A stretch of DNA of 6,629 bases from Chitinophagaceae bacterium (GCA_003151295.1 PLXD01000535.1:6845-13473), one strand, 5' to 3'. Shown: positions 1 to 5,150, counted from the stretch's first letter. The notes: generated by a model from the letters alone, not told the origin. A program made the numbers and translations.

Positions 1-529
1 TGTACTCAGGTGCCCCTCTCGTTTCAGCATACCTGTCATGCTCGCTCCATTTCATGACCACCGATGAAACCTTGTCCGCATAGGCTACTGAAGCTTTAAA
101 TACGTCTGCGGGCATTCCATGGTCAACTGCCATTTTTTTAAGGCTGTCGACAAAATAATTCATACTGCCTGCAGGAAATGTAACGGCTTCTCCGAGATTA
201 CAAAAGGCCAGCAGCGAAGCAAATTCAAAGTCAATGGGAGTACTCCTCTCTGGTGCAGGAACATTCGTAAATCCTTTCAATTGGCCTGCGAGCGAATTGA
301 ACCGGGACGGATAGCCGGCTGCAATCACTTCATATGCTGCAATGCTCGCATACGCGTAATTTCGGGATGCCACCATCGGACTAAAATTATTCCCCATCAC
401 TACTGTATTCAGTTCATGAACAGTAGCGCTGTATAGGTTAGGGTCCTTAAATACTTTATCATAATCCCGCCTGGTATTGCATGATAAGATACAGATGAAT
501 ATAAGCACGATAAAATGAGATGTTTTCAT
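1..529 (-). CDS. Vanadium-dependent haloperoxidase/PAP2-like lipoprotein, N-terminal part
   Basis: The reading frame is open from an ATG at 529 to the left edge, about 176 codons, so the C-terminal half is missing. It starts with a short lipoprotein signal: a hydrophobic stretch at residues 6-16 and then ILSC, with the probable lipidated Cys at 17. Around residues 49-67 is FSPMVASRNYAYASIAAYE. This, followed by an SLAGQL stretch, is typical of the Bacteroidota haloperoxidase/phosphatidic-acid-phosphatase-like lipoproteins as I remember them. Known family members carry the vanadate or phosphate site (Lys, Arg, SGH, Arg, His) in the C-terminal half, which lies outside the window, so halide oxidation cannot be claimed. 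The alternative is a PAP2-fold phosphatase. It would act at the cell surface or in the periplasm. The gene stands alone, 136 bp from its upstream neighbour. No convincing TAnnTTTG promoter is visible; GATATTTG (minus strand, near 606-613) is a one-mismatch candidate. Confidence 0.78.
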   Translation of the reverse strand, partial: MKTSHFIVLIFICILSCNTRRDYDKVFKDPNLYSATVHELNTVVMGNNFSPMVASRNYAYASIAAYEVIAAGYPSRFNSLAGQLKGFTNVPAPERSTPIDFEFASLLAFCNLGEAVTFPAGSMNYFVDSLKKMAVDHGMPADVFKASVAYADKVSSVVMKWSEHDRYAETRGAPEY

Positions 530-665
530 TTAATTTAGGCTATAAAAAAGGTGGATATGATTTTTGAATATACGGATTTTATAAGGTTTAAAAAAAACAG
601 CGTGCAAATATCTTAAGTGCAGCAGGAGATTTGAACAGTTGGGATAAAGTCTTCTCTTTTCTCTT

Positions 666-1334
666 TTATAGTTTCCGGATTCTTGTCAGCAAAGTTGGAA
701 GTCCTACGTTCATGTTGTGAATATACCAGCCGAGGATGCTCCCAAAAGCTGCATGGGCAAGGGTGACAGTTGTCAGAAACTGGTAGCCTTCCTTGAAGTC
801 GAGACCCAGGCGACCGACACCTAGGGATATGGGAACAGGACTTAGCATGAAGCCTAGCCCCAATAGAATGCCATATAGAGCGCCTATCCAGATTCCACCC
901 TGGCCGACCAAGACGCTATAAATAATTCCGAAAGCTGCGCCGGTCCAGACGTGATAGCTCCAGCCAGCCAAATCAGACCAAAAGTTGGGTCCGCTCGCAA
1001 ACCTGTCCAGCAAAAGTACGCCGATCAGTTTGGGCAGATCGCCTGGCATACCACCGAGATGAAACCCGCTTTCCCGAACCACTTCTAATCCTACGGTCCC
1101 TATAATACCACCCAGTATGCCATTTTTGATTTGCCTGGATATGTCACCGTAGTGCATCCTAGTCGAACCATAGAGTAGGATCAGGGTAAGCAACGTAGAT
1201 GGAATAAAATACCTTACCGCCAGCGTAGAAAGTTCACCCCTTCCCGACTCCGCTACCGGAAAAAGATTGGGCGCAATGCCGGACAACGATAACACGATAA
1301 CCAGTAAAATGAATTTTCGCTCATTGTGATCCAT
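666..1334 (-). CDS. Polytopic inner-membrane protein of unknown function
   Basis: A 222-residue protein with about six hydrophobic segments, near residues 8-28, 40-58, 72-90, 130-150, 150-172 and 185-208. I recognise no catalytic motif. Its middle part runs GILGGIIGT, then a MPGDLPKLIGVLLLD stretch, then GWSYHVWTGAAFGIIYSVL, then GALYGILLG, and finally an H-A-A-F-G segment. This order matches that of the smaller 151-residue protein at 2507-2962 (GIAGT, MP, GW-H-G, GALFG, GHIIFG). I infer that the two are distant relatives with a shared four-helix core, this one having an N-terminal two-helix addition. The ATG at 1334 is the first in the frame and is followed by a polar MDHNERK start. It lies 75 bp downstream of the DUF302 gene, with two hairpins between them, so it may be only partly cotranscribed. 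It could be a transporter, a sensor or a structural membrane protein; the sequence does not decide. Confidence 0.8.
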   Translation of the reverse strand: MDHNERKFILLVIVLSLSGIAPNLFPVAESGRGELSTLAVRYFIPSTLLTLILLYGSTRMHYGDISRQIKNGILGGIIGTVGLEVVRESGFHLGGMPGDLPKLIGVLLLDRFASGPNFWSDLAGWSYHVWTGAAFGIIYSVLVGQGGIWIGALYGILLGLGFMLSPVPISLGVGRLGLDFKEGYQFLTTVTLAHAAFGSILGWYIHNMNVGLPTLLTRIRKL

Positions 1335-1359
1335 ATCCCAACGGTTTTTTTAATAACCC

Positions 1360-1400
1360 TTATTCCTTGCAGGAATAAAGAGCCCGGGGAATTCCCGGGC
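1360..1400 (-). terminator. Tandem hairpins after the DUF302 gene (probable intrinsic terminator)
   Basis: Reading the minus strand, 10 bases after the DUF302 stop comes GCCCGGG-AATTC-CCCGGGC (1400-1382), a GC-rich 7-bp stem with a 5-base loop, followed by TCTTTATT, a weak U-rich tract. Directly after it is a second stem, TTATTCC-TGCAA-GGAATAA (1378-1360). The first hairpin has the form of a rho-independent terminator with a poor T-tract. The second could reinforce it or protect the 3' end. Partial read-through into the membrane protein gene at 1334 is possible. Confidence 0.6.
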
Positions 1401-1409
1401 CTCGTCATC

Positions 1410-1883
1410 CTACATACTTACCATTTTCATCATCATTTCCAGCTTGCCGTTGAGCATTTCGCCGATCATTTTCAATTTTTTACTTCCTGACGGGAATAAG
1501 TCTGAGGGCTTGAAATAATTTACGTAGGTTACCCCGTTGCTCTCATATACGTTAATCCGCACCGGAATGCTTAGGCCGACAGAAGGGTCTTCATCGAACG
1601 CCTGTTTTCCTACCGTAGGATTGCCGACAAAAATAGACTCAGCGTTCATCTTCATCCCGCTCATTTCCATGATCTTACCCTGGTTGATCTCCGAGAGCAC
1701 CATCATACCGCCGCCCGATACGGCCTTTTTGAGCGCATCTACTGTTTCGTCAAAACCTTTGGTAGATTTTACGGTCACCGGCTTGATCAACTGGGCTTGT
1801 ACGGTATTGGATAAGCCCATTATACCCGCCATGACGATCATGGCAAAAAAAAGCGCTTGGAATTTCAATTGTCCGATTTTCAT
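1410..1883 (-). CDS. Secreted DUF302-domain protein
   Basis: A 157-residue protein with a Sec signal peptide: a KFQ basic start, a hydrophobic core at about residues 10-24 and VQA at 28-30, so cleavage before Gln31 is likely. The rest fits the DUF302 domain (COG3439) from about residue 42 to 135: GFDETVDALKKAV, a glycine-rich turn (SGGGM), the V-G-N-P segment near 87-90, the GLSIPVRINVYE strand and the V-T-Y-V-N-Y strand. The C-terminus is notably Met-rich (LEMMMKMVSM), and Met is frequent throughout. The biochemical role of DUF302 is not established; members are often found near redox, sulfur or metal genes. It would act in the periplasm. The leader is A/T-rich without a Shine-Dalgarno site. 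Between 1946 and 1953 the minus strand reads TTGTCAGG, one base from the -35-like half of the element found upstream of the thioredoxin gene, but without a good second half at the same spacing. Confidence 0.85.
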   Translation of the reverse strand: MKIGQLKFQALFFAMIVMAGIMGLSNTVQAQLIKPVTVKSTKGFDETVDALKKAVSGGGMMVLSEINQGKIMEMSGMKMNAESIFVGNPTVGKQAFDEDPSVGLSIPVRINVYESNGVTYVNYFKPSDLFPSGSKKLKMIGEMLNGKLEMMMKMVSM

Positions 1884-1979
1884 AATTCAATTTTTTTGAT
1901 TTACAATAATGTTTTGTATATGATTAGTTGTCGTTTTATAAAGAACCTGACAAGCCGACCGCCTTTTTTTTTCGCGTTG

Positions 1980-2492
1980 TTAGCCCTTGAACCAATGGTT
2001 TTCCAGGCATTCCCTTACCCGAAGCTTTGCCCTGTGTAATATTTGCCAGAAATTTGAAGGGGATATATCCAGTTCATGGCAGATCCGATGGCTATTCCTG
2101 CTATGGAGATATTTTAACCGCAACGTGGCAGACCATTTTTCTGGCAATTCATTCATGCAGGCGTTTAGTACCTGGATAAATCCCTTATCGTCCAGCAGAT
2201 TTCCCTGCTCGTCCTGCAGCGGACCAGGTTGCCCCTTACGCCTGTCTAAGACGCGGAAGTGCAGGGCTATTCTTCGATTTAGGATGGAGTATAGCCAGGT
2301 GCCAGGCTCGCACCTGCTTTCGAATTTTTCCAACGATTGGGAGGCCACCAAAAAAGTGTCCTGCACCAGGTCTGCTGCCGTCTCCCTGTCATTGGTCTTT
2401 TGTAGGGCCCAGGTAAACATTTTATCTCCGTATCTATCCACCCAGACCCGGATAATATCACTGGACCCCGGTTCTTTTTTTACAGTCTCCAT
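1980..2492 (-). CDS. ECF sigma-70 family RNA polymerase sigma factor (second paralogue)
   Basis: A 170-residue sigma factor. Region 2 spans about residues 14-80, with WVDRYGDKMFTWAL, the D-L-V-Q-D-T-F core-binding helix and the WLYSILNRRIALHFR region 2.3/2.4 part. A linker of about 25 residues leads to region 4 at about 113-168, with ELPEKWSATLRLKYL and a helix-turn-helix ending SNFWQILHRAKLRVRECLENHW. The R-E-C-L-E-x-H-W tail and the overall pattern fit the TIGR02943 group of Bacteroidota sigma factors. It aligns along its length with the sigma factor at 3522-4091 but has a shorter linker and a longer polar N-terminus. It follows the DUF6789-like gene by 14 bp, so the two form an operon. No anti-sigma gene follows it; the membrane protein or the neighbouring anti-sigma could control it (inference). 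ATG 2492 is the first start in the frame, preceded by a weak AAAGA. Confidence 0.92.
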   Translation of the reverse strand: METVKKEPGSSDIIRVWVDRYGDKMFTWALQKTNDRETAADLVQDTFLVASQSLEKFESRCEPGTWLYSILNRRIALHFRVLDRRKGQPGPLQDEQGNLLDDKGFIQVLNACMNELPEKWSATLRLKYLHSRNSHRICHELDISPSNFWQILHRAKLRVRECLENHWFKG

Positions 2493-2506
2493 GAATCTTT
2501 ATGTGG

Positions 2507-2962
2507 TTATTGTTTGTCGGCTCTCACGAATTTTTCCTCCTTTACAACCAAGGCGACAGTGATCCCGAAAATAATATGCCCCATCAATCCTGCCAGTATC
2601 ATAACTGTCATAGAACCTGACGATTGCGCCATCTGACTCTCTCCCGACATAGCCCCCATTGCGGTCATGGCCAATCGCCCTATCACAAAAGCAGCCACTC
2701 CGAACAAGGCGCCCTTTAAAGCCCTGCTATGCACCCGTTTCAACCACTTGCTAAAGAAATAAACGTACCCCGAGGCAAAGATGATTCCGATCATAAAATG
2801 CGCCATCCAGCCTAGCCAAATAGGTATGCCCATCATAGTCGAAAGCATTTCGGGAGGGCTCATTTTAGGCATGCCCAATAGGGCGCCTACGAACATGATT
2901 ATACTCATCACCGCTGTGCCAGCAATACCGGCCGCTAAAGATTGCTTAATCTGAATTTTCAT
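2507..2962 (-). CDS. DUF6789-like four-helix membrane protein
   Basis: A 151-residue, Met-rich membrane protein with four predicted helices, near residues 8-28, 47-71, 85-106 and 120-143, and a basic loop (KWLKRVHSR) after helix 2. The pattern GIAGTAVMS, LLGMPKMSPPEML, IPIWLGWMAHFMIG and a final GHIIFG resembles the small DUF6789 membrane proteins as I recall them. No enzymatic residues are evident. It is the first gene of an operon with an ECF sigma factor, which suggests a role in sensing or in the response that the sigma factor controls. The start ATG at 2962 is supported by a good Shine-Dalgarno-like AGAAAGGA 7 bases upstream, rare among the genes here. That site overlaps one arm of a 13-bp inverted repeat (2970-3014). 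A promoter-like element shared with the thioredoxin gene lies directly upstream. Confidence 0.85.
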   Translation of the reverse strand: MKIQIKQSLAAGIAGTAVMSIIMFVGALLGMPKMSPPEMLSTMMGIPIWLGWMAHFMIGIIFASGYVYFFSKWLKRVHSRALKGALFGVAAFVIGRLAMTAMGAMSGESQMAQSSGSMTVMILAGLMGHIIFGITVALVVKEEKFVRADKQ

Positions 2963-2969
2963 AACTGTC

Positions 2970-3014
2970 CTTTCTTGTAAGGACGGAAGAGAAGATCATA
3001 CCTTACAAAGAAAG
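2970..3014 (-). repeat. 13-bp inverted repeat over the ribosome-binding region of the DUF6789-like gene
   Basis: On the minus strand CTTTCTTTGTAAGG (3014-3001) is followed 18 bases later by CCTTACAAGAAAG (2982-2970). The arms pair over 13 bp with one bulged base. The downstream arm ends 7 bases before the start codon and contains most of the AGAAAGGA ribosome-binding sequence. The arms also contain both halves of the bipartite promoter-like element. It could be a DNA operator, an RNA hairpin that hides the ribosome site in read-through transcripts, or both. There is no T-tract, so it is a poor terminator. Confidence 0.75.
2982..3008 (-). promoter_or_regulatory. Putative ECF promoter (site A) of the DUF6789-like/sigma operon
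   Basis: The minus strand reads TTGTAAGG (3008-3001), 14 bases, then CCGTC (2986-2982). The arrangement of a TGTAA-type -35 box and a CG(T/A)C -10 box about 16-17 bases apart is what ECF sigma factors generally use. The same 8-mer and spacing recur upstream of the thioredoxin gene. Transcription would start near 2975, giving a leader of roughly a dozen bases that still includes most of the Shine-Dalgarno site. Which sigma factor reads it is unknown. Confidence 0.5.
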
Positions 3015-3051
3015 TCGCTGGTGGGTGCAAAATGGGAGTTTTGTATAGCCC

Positions 3052-3264
3052 TCATTCCTGACCTGATACTGACTGGCGGGAGGGGCACGGTACGCTGCCG
3101 TAGCTGCAAAAAACACAGCAGTCGCCCTCTTTTGGGCGCACCGTCGTATGGCAATCTTCGCAGGTATAAAAGAACCGGCAGGCATCCACCGGCATTGTTT
3201 CCTCCTTCCGATGGCCACACATGGGGCAGGTGATGGTTACCTCATATTTGTATTGTAAAAGCAT
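3052..3264 (-). CDS. GDCCVxC-domain small zinc-ribbon protein (Cys form of a selenoprotein family)
   Basis: A 70-residue cytoplasmic protein with nine cysteines: C13-P-M-C16, C29, C35-E-D-C38, C49-C50-V-F-C53 and C60. The segment GDCCVFCSYGSVPCP (47-61) is the signature of the GDCCVxC family, some members of which carry selenocysteine in place of Cys. Here both positions are ordinary Cys codons (TGC, TGT), and no in-frame TGA precedes the stop. The CxxC pairs suggest a zinc ribbon, and the CCxxC cluster suggests a thiol redox or metal-binding site. The function of the family is not established. Its ATG touches the TAA of the anti-sigma gene (TAAATG), so translation is probably coupled. It is the third gene of the sigma/anti-sigma operon, which suggests it is an effector or thiol sensor of that response. 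Confidence 0.88.
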   Translation of the reverse strand: MLLQYKYEVTITCPMCGHRKEETMPVDACRFFYTCEDCHTTVRPKEGDCCVFCSYGSVPCPSRQSVSGQE

Positions 3265-3516
3265 TTATCCTTGATAATTATCATTTATCAATTGCTCCAT
3301 GCGGTCCTTGAAGGCTGGGGATAACATTTGATCGGACAGGATCTGTCTGCTTTCTGCGCTTATCTGCCTGGCCTGGCGCTGGAAAAGGCGGCAGAACCTG
3401 CACATCGACGTGTGAAAGGTCAATTTCAACCGGTCTATCAGTCTCAACTTCCCCTCTTCCTTTTTCGCCATTAAAAATGTAGCCTCATGGCAGTTCAACA
3501 TCAGTCTCGTTCTCAT
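3265..3516 (-). CDS. Zinc-binding anti-sigma factor (small cytoplasmic type)
   Basis: An 83-residue protein starting MRTRLMLNCHEATFLMAKKEEGKL. It has Cys9-His10 and then H35-T-S-M-C39-R-F-C42, the HxxxCxxC signature of zinc-binding anti-sigma domains. The helical remainder (43-83) contains no membrane segment, so it is a soluble anti-sigma rather than a membrane-anchored one. The frame extends upstream to an ATG at 3591, but that would overlap 70 bp of the sigma gene and add 25 unrelated residues. I chose ATG 3516, five bases after the sigma stop codon; ATG 3501 (MLNCHEA) is possible. It presumably binds the sigma factor encoded just upstream (3522-4091). Release could occur through oxidation or zinc loss at the Cys/His cluster, as known for ZAS-type anti-sigmas. 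That mechanism is inferred here from the motif only. Confidence 0.87.
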   Translation of the reverse strand: MRTRLMLNCHEATFLMAKKEEGKLRLIDRLKLTFHTSMCRFCRLFQRQARQISAESRQILSDQMLSPAFKDRMEQLINDNYQG

Positions 3517-3521
3517 TTGCT

Positions 3522-4091
3522 TTACTTTTTTAACCAGTGCTTTTCCAGGCATTCCCTTATCTGCAACCTGGCCCGGTGAATAAGCACCCAATAGTTAGTC
3601 GGTTTAATGCCTAAAACCTTACAAATTTCTTCTGAATCCTTTTCTTCCAGGTATTTTAGGATGAAGACCATTTTAGGCAAGGCTTTCAGATGTTCTTTGC
3701 ACCAATCGATCATCCTTTGCATTTCCTTATGTTCCATCGGATTATCCGGTTCGGCCCAGGGTTTGGGGCGCCTGTTCTTTCGCCACATTCCGTCTTCCCC
3801 GAACCTGCCGTCGGGCCCCTCCGGCCCCTCGTTTTCTAATGGTAGAATCTCGGTCCGCAGGCCGCGATAGTGGTCGGCGATCTTATTACGGAGGATAGCA
3901 AAGAGCCAGTTCTTTTCAGACGCTTCACCCTTAAAGGCGGCGAGCCCTTTCAGCGCAGAGAGGAAGGTGTCCTGCACGATGTCTTCCGCTACCATAGTAT
4001 CCTTTACGCGTGGCAGCGCATATTGAAATAATATATCGCCGTATAAAATTACCCATTGCCGTGGATCGGCCATACCTTTTGAATTGCCCAT
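3522..4091 (-). CDS. ECF sigma-70 family RNA polymerase sigma factor, TIGR02943 type
   Basis: A 189-residue sigma factor. Region 2 lies at about 9-76: WVILYGDILFQYAL, EDIVQDTFLSAL, and WLFAILRNKIADHYR. A long linker (about 77-137) contains GRFGEDGMWRKN and a WAEPDNP segment. Region 4 (about 138-187) has LPKMVFILKYL, the helix-turn-helix EEICKVLGIKPTNYW and the tail RARLQIRECLEKHWLKK. The DG-x-W linker and R-E-C-L-E-x-H-W tail are features I associate with the TIGR02943 family, usually encoded next to a small zinc anti-sigma, as here. It heads a three-gene operon with the anti-sigma 5 bp downstream and the GDCCVxC gene after that. ATG 4091 is the first start in the frame; ATG 4073 (MADPRQW) is an alternative. 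A weak TTGTAA-N17-CGT match (4121-4096) would place transcription almost at the start codon, so autoregulation is possible but unproven. Confidence 0.94.
   Translation of the reverse strand: MGNSKGMADPRQWVILYGDILFQYALPRVKDTMVAEDIVQDTFLSALKGLAAFKGEASEKNWLFAILRNKIADHYRGLRTEILPLENEGPEGPDGRFGEDGMWRKNRRPKPWAEPDNPMEHKEMQRMIDWCKEHLKALPKMVFILKYLEEKDSEEICKVLGIKPTNYWVLIHRARLQIRECLEKHWLKK
3598..3624 (-). promoter_or_regulatory. Intragenic match to the bipartite element (site C)
   Basis: Inside the region-4 coding part of the first sigma gene, the minus strand reads TTGTAAGG (3624-3617), 14 bases, then CCGAC (3602-3598). All 13 defined positions match the sites upstream of the thioredoxin gene and the DUF6789-like gene. 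If active it would start a transcript about 75 bases before the anti-sigma gene, giving extra anti-sigma and GDCCVxC protein. It lies in conserved codons (ICKV...KPTNY), so it could be chance. Confidence 0.25.
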
Positions 4092-4153
4092 ATTTACGCT
4101 GCATTGACGCTAAAATTACAATTTCCAGGCATATCCACCTCATTTGAGTACCT

Positions 4154-4192
4154 GCCGGGACGTCGGCAAATCACTTTAAAAAAAGTCCCGGC
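4154..4192. repeat. 8-bp inverted repeat in the divergent promoter region
   Basis: GCCGGGAC (4154-4161) and GTCCCGGC (4185-4192) are perfect inverted repeats separated by 23 bases. Within the spacer a smaller inverted pair, ACTTT (4173-4177) and AAAGT (4182-4186), overlaps the right arm. It lies 63 bp upstream of the first sigma gene and just before the thioredoxin promoter-like element, so it could be an operator for the divergent pair or a leader structure. It could also act as a terminator. Nothing decides between these. Confidence 0.45.
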
Positions 4193-4195
4193 CTG

Positions 4196-4222
4196 TTGTA
4201 AGGATTTGTTGCTTTCCCCGAC
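4196..4222 (+). promoter_or_regulatory. Putative ECF promoter (site B) of the thioredoxin-like gene
   Basis: The plus strand reads TTGTAAGG (4196-4203), 14 bases, then CCGAC (4218-4222), in the 172-bp region between the divergent sigma and thioredoxin genes. The -10-like half continues into CTTAC, so GTAAGG (4198-4203) and CCTTAC (4222-4227) also form a dyad with 18 bases between them, exactly as at site A. Transcription would begin near 4230, about 34 bases before the start codon. This is the best candidate for direct control of the thioredoxin gene by one of the two sigma factors. Confidence 0.5.
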
Positions 4223-4263
4223 CTTACTGTTAGTCACTCACTCATTTCTAAAAACAAGAGATT

Positions 4264-4701
4264 ATGAAAAATGCAATTCGCCGCACAAAGGTTTTCAGCC
4301 TATGTTTATTTTTCGCAGCCATTTTTATGTCCGGGTTTTCCGCGACAGCACAGTCGTCGCCTAATGTCATTGCGGTGATCAACCGTGCAGACTGGTGCCC
4401 TGTTTGCAAGACCAACGGACCCCGGGTTATGCAGGAAGTAATGGCCGCCTGCAAGGATATGAAGGTTAAGTTCGTTATGAACGACCTTACCGACAAAAAG
4501 ACCATTGCGCAATCCAAAGTAACACTCCAAAAGGAAGACGTCTACAAGGCCGTCGAGGGACAAACCTTCACGGGGCTGATCATCCTTGTCGACAACAAAA
4601 CAAAAAAGGTGATACAAACGATCAGCGTGGCAGAGCCTACGGAAAAAGAGGGGGACAAAAAACTTACTGGTGTCCTGCTATATGGATTATCCCATCTATA
4701 A
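4264..4701 (+). CDS. Exported thioredoxin-like protein with CPVC active site
   Basis: A 145-residue protein with a Sec signal peptide: basic RRTK start, hydrophobic core at about 10-25 and A-T-A at 27-29, cleaved before Gln30. The mature part of about 116 residues has thioredoxin size. It begins with a strand (VIAVINRA) and then D-W-C45-P-V-C48-K-T-N-G-P, the thioredoxin W-C-x-x-C site at the start of helix 1. The later strand KVKFVMNDL fits the fold. The segment before the next strand reads QTFTGLIILVD, where classical thioredoxins have a cis-proline (TPT); that Pro is absent here. It likely exchanges disulfides or senses redox state in the periplasm, but the missing cis-Pro means catalysis is not assured. 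It is divergent from the sigma/anti-sigma/GDCCVxC operon and carries a promoter-like element shared with the second sigma operon. The ATG at 4264 has a weak AAGAG upstream. No clear terminator follows. Confidence 0.88.
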   Translation: MKNAIRRTKVFSLCLFFAAIFMSGFSATAQSSPNVIAVINRADWCPVCKTNGPRVMQEVMAACKDMKVKFVMNDLTDKKTIAQSKVTLQKEDVYKAVEGQTFTGLIILVDNKTKKVIQTISVAEPTEKEGDKKLTGVLLYGLSHL

Positions 4702-5150
4702 AAAAACAGTCCGAATACCGCTTTTTATCATCCCAACTATTCCGCCTTAAAAACCTACCTTTTCATAAGCCATGCCAAGCATTTATAAATAGAGCACTCG
4801 CCTCTTGGCATTGTATCAAGTGAATGTATATACGAAGGCAGCGAAAAAAAGACGATTTATTCCGAACTGCATAAGCATATGCAAGGCTGCTGCAATAAGG
4901 CAAGGCATCAAAATCCTTTCGCTGCTCACGCGTCTGTGCGAAATGGGAATAGTACATCGATTCCGGTGGGTTATTTGCCAAGGAACTATAAGGTGCATCC
5001 TTTTGCATTCCGGAAGAAAAAGTAAAAACCGATGTAGCGAGATTTTTCATTTCTTTATTACCGTGAGAAGTAATGCGAAGTCCCAATGAAACCTGGTGTG
5101 CTTCCGCGAGAAGTTTTTAGGTTCGGGAGAAAACCCTCATTACAAAAAAA
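4702..5150. other. Intergenic stretch without a convincing gene
   Basis: About 450 bases follow the thioredoxin gene. An 8-bp inverted repeat, ATGCCAAG (4772-4779) and CTTGGCAT (4804-4811), encloses 24 bases and could form a weak transcript-end structure; it has no T-tract. A minus-strand frame from an ATG at 5086 or 5050 down to 4763 is open, 107 or 95 codons, but shows no recognisable domain, signal peptide or Shine-Dalgarno site, and the opposite strand is open over nearly the same interval. I therefore do not call it a gene. I see nothing else that is clear here. Confidence 0.4.

Noticed and set aside
1930..1953. Copy of the element before the DUF302 gene (TTGTCAGG)
   Set aside because: The first half has one mismatch, but CGAC follows at a distance three bases shorter, so it does not fit the shared geometry.
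3517..3591. Longer start for the anti-sigma gene at ATG 3591, adding 25 residues
   Set aside because: It would overlap the sigma gene by 70 bp and its extra residues look unrelated to the family; ATG 3516 sits five bases after the sigma stop and matches the usual MLNCHEA-type beginning.
4096..4121. A fourth copy of the bipartite element before the first sigma gene (TTGTAATT, then CGTAA)
   Set aside because: It matches only TTGTAA and CG at the same spacing, and would place the transcript start almost on the start codon; too weak to call.
4763..5086. Minus-strand frame of 107 codons after the thioredoxin gene
   Set aside because: It has no recognisable domain, signal or ribosome site, its opposite strand is equally open, and its end lies in an inverted repeat.
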